Below, in pieces: positions 22,669-34,720 of a stretch of DNA of 64,000 nucleotides. Position 1 is the first letter of the stretch. Every line of letters starts with the position of its first letter. The translations under genes were made by a program, and so were the position numbers. Origin of the DNA: Paguma larvata (taxonomy: Eukaryota; Chordata; Mammalia; Carnivora; Viverridae); contig CM057839.1 in assembly GCA_030068075.1 (NCBI GenBank), forward strand, positions 19,633,167 through 19,697,166. Reading direction: 5' to 3'. Under the pieces are notes generated by a model. It had not been told where the DNA came from, did no database searches, and saw nothing but the letters and a program-made list of their open reading frames with translations.

Positions 22669-22879
22669 AAAATTGTAGGTAGGCAGTTGACTGCCTCCCA
22701 TGTCCCACTGACCCTAGCCTGAAGTCTTCCCTCAGGGTCAAGAATGAAAAAAATTTCTAATGAAAAAAATTCAACCCAGTCAAAGATACACAAATGGGAG
22801 TAGAGTATTGAGCAAGCTATTGAAGCCTGTCATAATAGCACAAATATTCAGTGCAGGCACAGGTGGAACTATGGAACTA

Positions 22880-23010
22880 GTTGGAATGTATATTCTATGA
22901 GAGCTTAGAAGATTACAATTGTTTTTCTAGTACTCATTGCTTTATCCCAAATGTCTAGAATAATGTCTGGCAAATAATAGGTACTAAATATATTATCTGT
23001 TGAATGAATC
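22880..23010 (+). mobile_element. L2 3' end
   Basis: Recognisable L2 3' text: TTCTATGAGAGCTTAGAAGA, CATTGCTTTATCCCAAATGT, CTAGAATAATGTCTGGCAAA (L2: CTAGAACAGTGCCTGGCACA), TAATAGGTACTAAATATATT and TGTTGAATGAAT. Confidence 0.8.
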
Positions 23011-24424
23011 AGAACAAATAGGTGAATCAAGGGAGCATAATTAAACAAATAAATATAAAAATGTCTCCCCATTCACCATCATTCAACACATGCCAGGTGA
23101 AATTTGCTAAATAAAGTAATAATAACAATCAGCTCATTTTTACATTCTTCCAGAATCACACTCCTACTGTGATAGTGGAATAATATATTCGTACCTAGAA
23201 AATAGATCTTAGGAAGGAGACAGCACTAAGGGAGTGCCATCATATCCTAGGAAAAGCATGACTTCAGGAATTTGGAAGACAGATTTGAAACTTAATTCAA
23301 CTTGTAATTGTGTTACCTAGAGTGCAGTCTAAATGAAAATGCAAGAGAACTGAACCCCAAAGGCAGGGTATTTATACTTACCTCTCTCATGTTTTAATTT
23401 TCCTGATACATCATGAGAATAGAAACTATATTTTATTAAATGAGAATATTTACTTCATAATCTAGTAAAAATGTTACTTATGCACCATGGTGAATAGTTT
23501 GGCAAAAGTGAATGTAGTTCGTGTATGTTGTTAGTTCAGTCCCTCATATACTATAAATTAGAGGACCTCTTCTGAGAAATACTGTTGGTTTCACACATTC
23601 TCTAGAGCCTTATTTGTTTCTCATAAAAGCACATCTGAAATTTGGTAGGTTCAACAACCTAAGGAAATTTAGAGGAGCCTAAAATTATGGCAGTTATAGG
23701 AGTTTAGAAACATGGTGTGTAGTTTTTTTTTTTTATCACATTTATGATGTCCGTGTGTAGAGAGGAAGGGTGTTGCTACTGGAATTCAGTGTTCAAGGAT
23801 CTATGTTTTTGTCAAAAAGGTGATCTGTTTATTCCTTCTAGGACAAACTGGACATAACTTCTAGGTTCCAGGATCATATTTTCTTGTTGTACCAGAGTTA
23901 CATGATCTAGTCATATATAAGGCTAATGGATCATGCTACATAACTTAGCTTCTATTGCATTTTTTTTTTACTGAACCACAGGTATATTTAACATGTCAAC
24001 ACAGCCATCCTCTCCATGGTCTGAGACAAACCATCATTTGGTTGGTGATATTAATGACAATAACTTAATTGCAACTATGTTTTGTTACGTAAAGGTATAT
24101 TGCTACCTCTTTAATCTGGAAAAAACACATCTGTATTCCATATTCTAATTTTTTTTTAATTTATGAATGATAACTATGTTAAGAAGTCTTGCTCCAATCT
24201 CTACTAATGGATTTAGGTATTCATATTTGCCTTTAAAGATAAATGGAAGTAGAATGGCTTAGGTAAAAGCAAGGTGCAAATGGATTATTCTTTCCTCTCT
24301 CCTTTTTCCTTTCTCTTCATCTCTTTTCTTTTTTTTTCTTTTTATAACCAATAGTTAGAAGGCACTACTTTATTTTTATTTTTTCAACTTTGTACTTTAA
24401 CAACCAAGTCTAAAATTTTTCACT
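23011..24424. other. Unassigned AT-rich sequence
   Basis: No gene or nameable repeat over 1.4 kb. T-runs occur at about 23727, 23959 and 24328. Confidence 0.5.
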
Positions 24425-24647
24425 ATTTTTTTTAATGTGTATGTCTTTATTTTTGAGAGAGAGAGAAAGAGAGAAAGAGAGAGAGACTGGGGGAGGAGCA
24501 GAGAGAGGGGAGAGAGAGAATCCCAAGTAGGCCTTGTGCTCTCAGCACAGAGCCCCATGTGGGGGCTCAATCCCTAGAATCATGACATCATGACCTGAGC
24601 CAAAATCAAGAGTCGGAGGCTAACTGACTGAATCACCCAAGCGGCCC
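24425..24647 (-). mobile_element. CAN-SINE, older subtype
   Basis: Reverse-complement SINE with an expanded GA stretch (24454-24486), GAATCCCAAGTAGGCC (older subtype), CTCTCAGCACAGAGCCCCAT, and a degraded head ending AATCACCCAAGCGGCCC. Imperfect flanking repeat TAAAATTTTTCA / TAAAATTCCTCA. Confidence 0.92.
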
Positions 24648-25189
24648 TTAAAATTCCTCATATTTTTTGGCTGTTTTAAGCTGATACGGTTTAGCATTCA
24701 TTTTTTCAATTACAATTAAAAACTACTGTTTTGGGAAGAGGCTTATTTCACGATTTCGAAATGATGTGTTTATTCATAATAAGTCAAATTTTCCATGGTA
24801 TAAACAGTGCTTGTTGTTTACAAAAATAAACATAAGTAGGTGTCACCAAGGTATGAGATAAAGCTGGAAAATGGCACAGGTCTCATCAACAACCATATTA
24901 CTAGCTCGCTGGTTGGACTAAGTATCAAGTTCTACAAAACAAATTGTTTTGTTTTTTTCTCTTTAAATGGATTTGTCTATCTATTGATGAAATATTTAGA
25001 GAAATCACATTTGATTGATGCATGCTTCCCAAGATGACCTTGTAACAGAACCTAGTTACCTAGTAACAGAACGCTGGAGTTGTTCTTGCATGTTTTTAGT
25101 TACAACCATACTGAAGAGATCTTAAAGCAGATCTTGGAAATTGGAAATAAACTTCCAAATTCTTTCTATGAAAATCATATTCAATTGTC
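24648..25189. other. Unassigned sequence
   Basis: No gene or nameable repeat. The 65-codon frame 24840-25037 has no family resemblance. Confidence 0.45.
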
Positions 25190-25890
25190 CCCTCCCATCA
25201 GAATTCATATCAGAGTCAGAACTTGGCTCAGGTTTTTGCCTTTATTGATCTGAATTTGTGTTTATATTTTTTGGAGACAATTGTGGGTCTTCCCTTTCTC
25301 TATCTACGGCTTCCCCTGTACCCCTTGTGGTCAAAGGCATGTTGGGTTTCAGAAGTAAGAGGCCATCAAAAAAGAGTGTGGCAGGCTAGGCACGATGAAG
25401 GGGCCCGCGTGCTGGGGCTGCTCGTCCCACCGTCTCCACTTCTCCACCATTTTCACTCTTAAATCACCTCATAGAGGAGCGGCTCTCTCCTACTTTCTCT
25501 TTTTGAAATTTTTTCATGCACCACACCCCAGACCATGTGCCCTGGTGCTTTCAGGTCCAGTCTAGTGATAGAAATGGTCAGTGAACGAGCCTGAAGACAA
25601 TGAGTGGAACATTACCCTTTACCCAGAATATGTCCTTTCTGCTTTAATAATCCACTCTGTACACACCCTAGAAGTAAGAGAAATAAGCAGCCTCCTCTGC
25701 TCTCTCTTCTTTAAGGGGAAGCCAGCAAATGAGACTCCAAGTTGCAGCTTGATCTTCCGTTCCCCTTTCTTATTTCAATCTCCCGGCCGAATCTCTCTAG
25801 GGTGTTTGGACTTACTAATTGTTCCAATTTGTATGTTCATCCCACTAGGCTTCAGTATCATACATACTATTGAAATAATAGTGCCGTGAG
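25190..25890. other. Unassigned, GC-richer patch with two plus-strand frames
   Basis: Visibly richer in G+C and pyrimidine tracts than its neighbours, with no repeat I recognise. Two plus-strand open frames lie in it, at 25223-25462 (79 codons) and 25581-25889 (102 codons, with a hydrophobic C-terminal third). Neither resembles a known domain and I do not call them genes. Candidates are unique conserved sequence, an old LTR fragment, or remains of an exon. Confidence 0.35.
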
Positions 25891-27589
25891 TAGTATAAAC
25901 ATGCTGTTAGTTGTTAAAACCCCAATATTCAATAAACTATAAATCATGCTTATTTCAAAACATGTGGTCAATGCAAGCCACTATATTTCTGGTAAAGATA
26001 GAAACTACAGGGTTAATGCAAACCCTAAAGGTGAAATAAATGTTAATTTCATTTCAAGTACGGTAATGTATTGTCTATCAATCTGAAAGCTTTTTCTGAC
26101 ATTTAATGTCACTTAAACATTGACATTTTAGAAGTCAACCTCAATAATGTATATAATTTACAGTACAATTTGTATATGTATACACTGAGATAAAATATAT
26201 TCATAATGATCATAAAATTAGCATATATAGATTTTATCTGCATTAAAAATACTAGGAATCAATATTCTGTAATGTCTTAAAAGCTCTATAGTCAACAGTT
26301 ACCCTCACTATCCTCTGGTTGAAAATCATTATTCTTACCTTGTAGTACAGGTGGAGAAACTTACAGGTTTAATGCCTCAGCTAATGAGATACAGAAAGAC
26401 AGTTACGGCAAGGGTCAACAATTAGAATTTATTTGAGGATGTCACTTTCAAACTGCTGTTTCACATTGATGTCTGAAAGAAAATCAATTATATAGAGCTT
26501 ACTGGCTTAGAGAATGTCAATGCAGTGCAGTTTAATTCATCATTAAACCTGTACTGTCTGTTTTACCAGTCTGTTGTTTACTGTGAATAGTAATGCTGAA
26601 TAAAAACCACATCTGGAGAATAAGGAAAGGTTTATTTATTGGGATGTCTACTAGACATTAGGTACATTCCTACCGAAGTGCTTTCCTATCACACTGAATA
26701 CCTTTTTTTTAAAGGTTTAAATTCATCGAATGGCACTGGAGTGGAAAGTAGGAGAGATCATCATTCTATCACACCGGATATAGAGTGCTATTGTTATAAT
26801 TTCTGGAATTGTATTAAAATATGCAGAGAAATGAGCTTTCTCAATAAAGAATAATGGATTCCAAGGATAGCCGAGTGACAGAAAGAGGTAACTAATTTTC
26901 CGAATTCCAGACAATTTACTGTCTGACCAAAAAAGCACATATATATTGGGGGGTGGAGTGGGGGGCGTTGTTATCTTTTGGAATTGCACAGAGAAAGGAA
27001 GAGGGATTCATTCAGTGAATCCTTCTATAAAGAAGAAATATGATAACAATGCAGTAGGCTGAAAGTTTTGGCTGAAGACATACAAATAATTCTCAAATGA
27101 CTGCTTCTTGAATTGAATATCAGTGAAATAGAAGGCTTAATGTTAACTTGTAATTTACTGAAATAATTTTAGTGGGAATTAAAACATCTAGAAGAATGCC
27201 TAACAATTCCTTTGAATCGGTCTAAGATAAAATTCGTAAGCAGGCATTTTGTAGGAGCGGGATTGTTAAAATCTTTTCCTAATTTTATTTGATAACAGTG
27301 GTTGTGCTAATATTGTAAATATTTGGTTAAATATTAAATAACTGTGGGTTATGACCAAGTGATATATGTTTAGGAATAGTATACGAGGGAGGAAATGGAG
27401 GAGGAGTTGTCTGATTAAGACCATGAAGGTTATGCAGCACACACTCCACGTGGCCCCGTTTGTTTGCTATAATGTGACATCTTTCCCTGGACCTGATCAT
27501 CTGATGAGCCAGGAAAGAAAGATTACCGTATTTTCTCTAGTTTATTTTAAAATTGGCCTTTTAGTGTAAAAGCTCTAGTGCGATTGCTC
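25891..27589. other. Unassigned sequence; possible MIR trace
   Basis: No gene seen. A segment at about 26335-26430 (ACAGGTGGAGAAACTTACAG and following) looks like the antisense core of a MIR, but too little is left for a firm call. A G-rich run lies at 26947-26969, with only two long G-runs. Confidence 0.4.
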
Positions 27590-28140
27590 TTAATTAAATA
27601 CCACAGAATCTTTTGTCCATCTTTCTGTGTTTTTCTGTAGCCAATTGCCTTAGATCTACCCTTCACTACTTTTGAAATTTCTTCACCTCTGTTCTAAAGT
27701 TTGCTTAAATTAAACTACTGATTGTTTATATTTCAAAAATTATATTAAAATTTCTAAATGTTCTATTTTTACCTTATAAAATTTTTGACCCCTAACATTT
27801 TCCTTTGCTTTATCTTTGATATGATTTTCTACTTAACTGTTTATAAATTTGGTGCAAATATTTTATAGACTTTTTCAGATTGTTTTATCATCATAAATGA
27901 TTTTGTTGTGAATGGTCAAATTTTATTAATTCTGGTGTAACCTCTCATGGATGACTGGTGTCTGTGTCTTTTATAATTTTAGGTAATGCAATCATCTTCA
28001 ACATATTCAGGTTGTTTATTTTGTTATTATTCATGTATGTATGTATGTATGTGTGTATGTATGTATGTATTTTACTCTTGGAGTCCGTGAGTTCCCTCCA
28101 GAGCAGTAGTGCTGCTATGGACTTTTATTTGGGGGTAGGG
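27590..28140 (-). mobile_element. Probable old L1-derived sequence with (TATG)n
   Basis: Text such as TGTAGCCAATTGCCTTAGAT, ATTTCTAAATGTTCTATTTT and GAGTTCCCTCCAGAG resembles an antisense ancient L1 region upstream of ORF2. A (TATG)n microsatellite sits at 28033-28070. The 64-codon frame 27958-28152 is the translated microsatellite. Confidence 0.4.
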
Positions 28141-28752
28141 GAGTTACAGTGACTTTACTGTTAATTATCCCGATTTTCCTTTATCTTCTTCCTCCCTGAA
28201 TTCCTATAACATACAGACACTATGAATTTGGTACCCTCAATTATACACAGAATAAACTGGGAGATTAAATTTTTCACAAAGGACCTTTCTCCCACCTTCA
28301 ACATCAAGACATAGGATAGATTTCTGGTACTTTCCTGGGTTCTTTTTTCTAGTATAATTCTCATCAGTCTTGGATTATGTTTTATAGCACTGATTTTGGT
28401 TCTAGTATCTGACCTTATTGAGGCCCAAGGTCACTACTCTTCCTCCCTTATAAGTACTTAATTAAACTCATGTCTAGCAATTAAATTGTATGGCTTTCTA
28501 TCCTCTCTTCCAATAAATTCATGGGTTTTCTAGTCCTGCTTTGCATTGCAGTCTTTTTCTCTAGCATTTTTTAGGATTTATGTTTAGCTTGGTAGCGTAT
28601 AATAAAATAAGGTCGAGTGTGTATCTGTATATGCAGGGTTCAGCATGTTTCCAATATGTAAATAATTTTCTAAATGCTTTTTTTGTCTTTAGTATATCTA
28701 AGTCAATGTGCATAGCTTCCTTTCTAGATCACGTATTTCATTTTAAGTTTTC
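28141..28752. other. Unassigned AT-rich sequence
   Basis: No gene or nameable repeat recognised. Confidence 0.45.
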
Positions 28753-28767
28753 TCATTTATTATTTCT

Positions 28768-28989
28768 TTTTTTAATTTTTTTAATATTTTTGTTTATTTT
28801 TGAGTCAGAGAGACAGACAGAGCACGAGTGGGGGAAGGGCAGAGAGAGAGGGAGACACAGAAACTGAAGCAGGCTCCAGGCTCTGAGCTGTCAGCACAGA
28901 GCCCGATGCGGGGCTCGAACTCACAGACCGCGAGATCATGACCCGAGTCGAAGTCGGCCACTCAACCAACTGAGCCACCCAGGCGCCCC
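28768..28989 (-). mobile_element. Young felid CAN-SINE inserted in an older SINE
   Basis: Near-consensus reverse-complement SINE ending GCCACCCAGGCGCCCC. Perfect 15-bp target-site duplication TCATTTATTATTTCT at 28753-28767 and 28990-29004. The duplicated target is the AT-rich tail of the SINE that continues at 29005. Frames 28580-28867 and 28805-28993 include or lie in this SINE and are not genes. Confidence 0.98.
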
Positions 28990-29004
28990 TCATTTATTAT
29001 TTCT

Positions 29005-29187
29005 GAGAGAGGGAGCGCGCATGCGCATGCACACACACGTGAGGGAGAGAGAAAAAGGGAGACACAGAATCCGAAGCAGTCTCCAGGCTCCTAGCTGTCA
29101 GCACAGAGAGTGAAGGGGAGCTTGAACCCCTGAACCATGAAATCATGACCTGAGCCAAAGTTCTCCCTGAACCACTCAGGAGCCCCT
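29005..29187 (-). mobile_element. Older CAN-SINE, split at its tail
   Basis: Reverse-complement SINE body: GAGAGAGGGAGCGCGC, GGGAGACACAGAATCCGAAG, CTAGCTGTCAGCACAGAG, GAAATCATGACCTGAGCC, and head remnant ACCACTCAGGAGCCCCT. Part of its head has been lost. A 27-bp alternating purine-pyrimidine run lies at 29015-29041. Confidence 0.93.
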
Positions 29188-30129
29188 GGACCGTAGGTTC
29201 CTATTCAGTCTTCTGCAGTTTCCTTTCCCTCTCTGTCATAGTCACCTGGTTATGTGTTTATATATACACAGGCATTCCTATTGGCTATTTGATGAAACCA
29301 AAACATTTTTATTGTAAGGGATATTAAAGATCATGTCTTTCGATTTCTTCCCATTCTTTAAAAGTAAAGAAATTCAGACCAAGAAAAGCCAAGTCATTCC
29401 TCAGTGTCATTCAGCATGATATCCTGGCGCAATCTCACTAAGACACCTTCTGATTCTGCAAATAAAAAAAACTTGTGGATAATATATTTGTAAATTTTGA
29501 GAAACTCTATATTGCTCTATTGAAGTAGCACCAGAATTATTATCTGTGTTTTCCAAATACAGATCTTCATTAAATTGAACTAGAGATAGTAATATGAGGC
29601 ATGAAAGTGCTTTAAATTACTCTAGCACAGTAACCTTGACTTCTGTTATCATGGCTTTTGGGAAACACTGTGAATGTTGGAAAATGATTGCATCAATTTT
29701 TACTTTTCTGATTCCTAAATGGTTCTGGTCATATTTACTTATAATTCACTATTTGAATTTAGGTTTTAAAATGCAAATATTACAAAGGTCTTTATAACTA
29801 AAGCTTAGTTTTATTATATGGATATGCATGTCAAAACATTTATCATATTATATTCATATATATCAAATATATTTTTGAAATGACAAAAGTTGCTCTAAAA
29901 GTAGATTTCTAGTTTTTATCCTAGATCAATGTATTAGAATCTTTGAAAATGTCCACTACCCTTTTTCAACACATTAATCTTATTAGTACTAGTACCTTTC
30001 AGAATGAGGTACAGAAATTCCTAACACCTCATAACTGGTTGATTACCTTGTGACCCATGTTTGCTTATTATCTCCATCTCTTGAAATTCAAATCTAATCC
30101 CACCTCCCCCTCTTCAGGGAATTTTGTGC
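29188..30129. other. Unassigned sequence; possible MIR trace
   Basis: No gene seen. The segment 29355-29430 (TAAAAGTAAAGAAATTCAGA, CCAAGTCATTCCTCAGTGTC) faintly resembles the antisense core of MIR. The remainder is unassigned, including the 67-codon frame 29594-29797. Confidence 0.4.
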
Positions 30130-30625
30130 ATTTTATGTGGTCTTAAAGATTCCATATCCCCTCGTACGTTTTTGCATCAGCCCAGGTTGCTTTCCTTTCT
30201 TGGAAGTACTTCCAGTTCCTCTGGCAAAGTTTAATTTATCCCTGAAACATCAATTCAGATATTGCCTGCTTTATGAAATTTTATCAACTCCTCCAGGTGG
30301 TGAGAAGAAAATGAAACATGTTTTGAGGCAGTAAACTGCGTAAGAATCTCCACGTAATAATTATAACAGAGTGTGAATGCGCACGGTCACCCTTGAGTGT
30401 TATTGGTAAACACTTTTTTCTTTAATTATGTAAAAGATAGCTGGCTACTGCTCCCTGTGTCTGCATGTGTCTGATCTCCTGAACTACTCACGCTGCTTGA
30501 TGTGATCTGACCACCCAAGTTTAGCTGCTCATTCATAGGACCTGAGGAATTATACATTTTTGTAGGCTATTTCTTATTCCTTCATTTGGGAGTGTTGTGA
30601 GGGCAAGGAATGTTTTACAAGTGAA
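30130..30625 (+). mobile_element. L2 fragment
   Basis: L2 3'-region text in order: TTTCTTGGAAGTACTTCCAG, CATCAATTCAGATATTGCCT, TATGAAATTTTATCAACTCC (L2: CCTCTGTGAAGCCTTCCCTGACTCC), and later GGGAGTGTTGTGAGGGCAAG (L2: GACTGTGAGCTCCTTGAGGGC). The middle is strongly eroded. Confidence 0.65.
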
Positions 30626-30685
30626 GTCAACTAAATTTAAGTATAAAAAAGCCTTTTTAAGGCTGTTTAAGAGTTAAACAGTACA

Positions 30686-30901
30686 GGGGCGCCTGGGTGG
30701 CTCAGTCAGTTAAGTGGCTGACTTCAGCTTGGGTCATGATCTTGCAGTCTGTGAGTTCGAGCCCCTCATCGGGCTCTGTGCTGACAGCTCAGAGCCTGGA
30801 GCCTGCTTCAGTTTCTGTGTCTCCCTCTCTCTCTGCCCTTCCCCCACTCGTGCTCTGTCTCTCTCTGTCTCAAAAATTAAAAAAAAAATAAAAAAGAAGA
30901 A
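30686..30901 (+). mobile_element. Felid CAN-SINE with intact TSD
   Basis: GGGGCGCCTGGGTGGCTCAG head, GTGAGTTCGAGCCCC B-box, full felid middle, A-rich tail. 12-bp target-site duplication TTAAACAGTACA at 30674-30685 and 30902-30913, extendable leftwards with one mismatch. Two 63-64-codon frames within it are SINE artefacts. Confidence 0.97.
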
Positions 30902-31064
30902 TTAAACAGTACATAAAATTAAAAAGCAAAACAAAACATGTCTCTTCTACCTCAAGGCAACTTGCTCCTAGCCGTTCCCTGCCATGGGGACCAGAGTCTT
31001 ATGATCTCTTTAAAGGTGTTTAGTCATGTAATTTTCTTGAACAAAAATAAAATAAAAAAATCTA

Positions 31065-31330
31065 CTCTTCATTTTTAAATTAAATTTTATTTTTTATTGA
31101 GATGTAATTGGTGTGTATCATTGTGTAACTTTAAAATGTACAAGGTGTTGATTTGATACATTTATATAGTGCAGTATGATTCCTACTGTAGCATTAGCTA
31201 ACATAATTATAAATTATTTTTTATGGTAAGAACATTTAAATTCTGGTCTCTTAGAAATTTTAAAATGTATAATACAATATTATTGACTGTAGTAACTATG
31301 TTCTAGGTTGTGCCTTAAATATTCATTTTA
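31065..31330 (-). mobile_element. Old L1 3' UTR
   Basis: Antisense L1 3'-end text: TTTTTTATTGAGATGTAATT, GTTGATTTGATACATTTATA, GCTAACATAATTATAAATTA, GGTAAGAACATTTAAATTCT (L1: GTGAGAACACTTAAGGTCT), ATAATACAATATTATTGACT. No ORF2 part is attached. Confidence 0.8.
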
Positions 31331-31589
31331 ATCACAAAATATCTGCATGTTTTAAATACAGTTCAACAAAACAATATTTAAAAAATCTTCTAGAGAGTAC
31401 ACATTGAAAGTAAAGTTACCAAAATACTTGTACCATTTACAATCTAGGCAGTACAGCTTATGAATCCATTTTAAAGTACTTACACAATTGCTCACTGATA
31501 CATTATATGTAAGAGAAGAGAAATAAAGAAAAGAAAATTCAGCCAGCTAAAAAAAAAAAAAAAATCCATCAAGGCATTCTGAGAAAAAA

Positions 31590-31900
31590 GCTCTTTATCC
31601 TATTCTAATCCTACCTCCTGAGGCTAACCGTTCTTAATAGTTTCATATGTATTCATCCAAGATATATGTCTATGCAAATACCATCAAAAAACATTTTAAC
31701 AAAAAGGAATTATGCTATAAATACTACTCTTTAACTTATTTTTTACTTAATAATACACTACTATGGATTATATTTTTGTTATTCCAATGCATAGTGCTCA
31801 ATTGTATATTCTAATAGCCACATAATGATATTTAATATACTATTTTACACACTTTCAAAAGAATAATTCAGTTTGTTAAGATGAATTTCACTGATATGCT
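31590..31900 (-). mobile_element. Old L1M 3' UTR fragment
   Basis: Antisense text CTACCTCCTGAGGCTAACCG, ATGTATTCATCCAAGATATA, CTATGCAAATACC, TTAACTTATTTTTTACTTAA and CACATAATGATATTTAATAT follows the known order of an ancient L1 3' UTR (AACCACTGTT..CTATGCATATAC..TTCACTTAACAAT). An A-run at 31549-31564 precedes it. Confidence 0.6.
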
Positions 31901-32989
31901 ATGATATTTTACTCTATGAAATTTTATGATGACTCAAGCATATAAAAATGTTGAGTACCAAAAGCAATTTTAATATATAGTTAAGCTTAAAAACAAGAAA
32001 AGAGGATATCCAAGTGCTAGCAAAAAAGAAAATTGAAAGCCACAGTGGTAAGCTGGAATTAATGTTGCATTAGCGTTTCAGCATATTTTGACTGAATATA
32101 TGTTTAGTGGCTTGAATTTTAAAATTAATATGGAGATCAGACACATGCATGGTTATAACAAAAACTGATGAAACTTTACAAAGCTGGAAGGTGAGCATAG
32201 CCATCCTATCTGTGAATAGAGAACCCTTGTTAATGATTTCACATGCTGCAGTCACAAAGGATACGTAGAAACTTATTGCGAATGGTCAATTAAAAAATAA
32301 ATCTAGACTTAGGCAAGGAGAGACTTATTTGAAAAGATTATTTAATAAAGAGAACAGTCTGACCTCAGTATCTGTGCGTGTCTGAAAATCACAGAGAAAA
32401 AGGGTTTTCTTTTATTGGGAAGAATAATTGGGGTAAGCAGGGACTTTGTAGGGAAATGGGGCAAGCAGATGGGAGAGAACATACAGTATCAATTGAGCTG
32501 TTTAACAGGAAATGTACTCTATGGTCGGCCAATTCTGAGAATGAGTTCTTAAGAGTAACATTCTGCATTATATTGATTGTTGAAGCTTAGAAATCAAGGA
32601 GAGTGGGGAAGAAACCTGTGAAGATTTACTAAAGTTTGGTCAAGTCAAGTCATTGAGTCAGTTATTAGTAATTACGAGCATTTGGTGACAACTGAGATCA
32701 TTCATCAAGGAGTTGGCAAATTCACACCCCAGGAACTAAAGATAATAGAGCAATCTGAAAGAGACCTAATTTATTTAGGCTTAAATGCATTCAGAGAGAA
32801 AATTATATATAGCGATACAAAATATCATGGCTTAAAACTAATAGACCCTAAATTGCAAGGATTCACAAGATTATAAATAGAAGCTAGATTTGATAAAATA
32901 CCAAATAAAATTTCGATTAAATAACCTACAGTCACTATAACAAAAGAGTAACTTAAAGTTAAACAATAGCTAGAGAAAGGATTAATGAA
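31901..32989. other. Unassigned sequence
   Basis: No gene or firmly nameable repeat. Frames at 32070-32255, 32378-32590 and 32682-32876 have no recognisable domain. Confidence 0.45.
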
Positions 32990-33480
32990 ATGTTTTTTAT
33001 ATAACAAACTGGAAGAAAATAATTGGAATATACGTAAGAGGCAAAGGATTGCTACCTATGTTTAATTTTTTAAAGAAACAATAGAGGAAATGGTACAAAA
33101 TAAAAATAACAGCTCAGAAAATAAAGCATAAAAAGCCAGTAAGTGTATGAAAATTATAAGAAAAATTAAAATGCCATTTTTCAGATACTATATTGGGAAA
33201 ATATAAGACTTTTTAAGGCCATTAGTTAAATTTGGGAAAATAGATCATAGTATGTACAACCTTGAAAGGAAGGGGATTGTTGCCACACTTGAGGAAAAAT
33301 TTGGCATTATCCGCTGAAATTTTATATGTGCATCTTTGCCGTGGAATGTCTACTTCTACGAATTTATTTAATAGGATTCTTTTTAAGTCTGCATAAGTAT
33401 ATGCAGAGTTTATGATAACAAAAACATCGAAACAATCTAAATTTGTACTCTTAGAAAAATTTTAAGAAAATAGCTTTTAG
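32990..33480 (+). mobile_element. Old L1M, ORF2 3' end and 3' UTR
   Basis: Plus-strand ORF2-terminal text: GAGGCAAAGGATTGCTACCT (L1: GACAAAGGATTAGTATCC), AAATGCCATTTTTCAGATAC, AAAAATTTGGCATTATCCGC (L1: CAATTTGGCAATATCTAG), GCATCTTTGCCGTGGAATGT, GTCTACTTCTACGAATTTAT, and AACATCGAAACAATCTAAAT. Strongly decayed. Confidence 0.7.
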
Positions 33481-34510
33481 AATATACTTGTGCAATAAAG
33501 TTAGAAAACTTGAGGGTTTTCAGTCTGCTTTTCTTAACCTATAATTTATCTCCTTTTTTATCTATACATTATCAAGAAAAAAATCAGTAGTTGTATTGCT
33601 ATGATCCTTTTGAATCGGCGAGCCCCCAAATGCACCTTAATTAGAAAACATGAATAATCATAGTAATTGGATAATTAGTTCACTTATTAAAATTATCAAA
33701 TAGTTTGTAGTAAACAGTGTTAATAGTTAAATAGTTAATGTAGTAGACAGTGTTTCATCTGCTATGGCAATAAACTGAAACACTCATTTTAAGATATCTG
33801 TATACAGTCCTAAGACACAGAGAAGCCAACTCCAAATCCAAGGAGCTTTTAGAGCCCTGAAAACTGAGCTTATTTGTCAGCATAGCATAGAGCATAATTT
33901 GATAACTCAAGATTCAAATTGAAAGACTTCATGTGATGCAAAGTCCAGTAGAACAATATTTTAGAGTGCTATCTGATTTTTTGGTATCTGGCTGGTTACT
34001 GCATTGAGATAACTATATTGTACAGAAAGAGTCTTTGCCTCAAGCAACGGATGGTGCAAACATTAAGAACAATGCTTTGTATTGTTGGAGGTAGCAAGGC
34101 TGAGGGAACTCAAAGCACATTTGCCTGATAGATACAATGCAGCCTAAACTTTCGAAATGTGTTATTCTTCTCCAGGTGGGTAGATCTAGAGAGTCAGGAG
34201 GAGAAAAATAAAATTTTCGATTTGGTAGGTTCCTAGATAGGTAAAAATTTGAACACTCCATCTGTTAGGTTACCGAGGATGAGACTAGAGATTTGGGCAA
34301 GCTTCCCATGTTAACACATGATAGAAGAAAAAAAAAAAAAATCCAGAAAGAAAAAAAAAAAAAATCTAATTGGCAATAGGAGGTAGATAGTGTCTTAAGT
34401 GCCGCAGACAGTCTCAGCAAATTTCCTGTGGCACAATGAGATCCCAGAGCGACCTAATCATCCTGAGTGCCAAAATACCCACTAAAGTGTAAAGAAAAAT
34501 GGACATATTT
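33481..34510. other. Unassigned sequence with two A-runs
   Basis: No gene or nameable repeat. A partial tandem duplication (GTAGTAAACAGTGTT at 33707, GTAGTAGACAGTGTT at 33740) and two A-runs (about 34329 and 34351) are present. The 73-codon minus frame 34040-34261 is unassigned. Confidence 0.45.
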
Positions 34511-34514
34511 AAAT

Positions 34515-34720
34515 AGGCTCAGTCAGTTAGTGTCCAACCCTGTCTCAGGTCATGATCTCATGGTTCATGAGTCAAGCCCCATATGGGGCTCTGTGCTGAC
34601 AGCTCTGAGCCTAGAGCCTGCTTCAGATTCTGTGTCTCCTTCTCTCTCTACCCCTCTGCCACTCGTGCTCTCTCTCTCTCTCTTTCTCTCTCAAAAATAA
34701 ACTTAAAAAAGTTAAAAAAT
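34515..34720 (+). mobile_element. CAN-SINE lacking its first bases
   Basis: Begins inside the head at GGCTCAGTCAGTTAGTGTCC, missing GGGGCGCCTGGGT, then continues to a full TC stretch and AAAATAAACTTAAAAAAG tail. AAATAGGC at 34511-34518 and 34721-34728 flanks it, suggesting a 5'-truncated insertion and not later loss. The frame 34467-34700 overlaps it and is an artefact. Confidence 0.92.
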
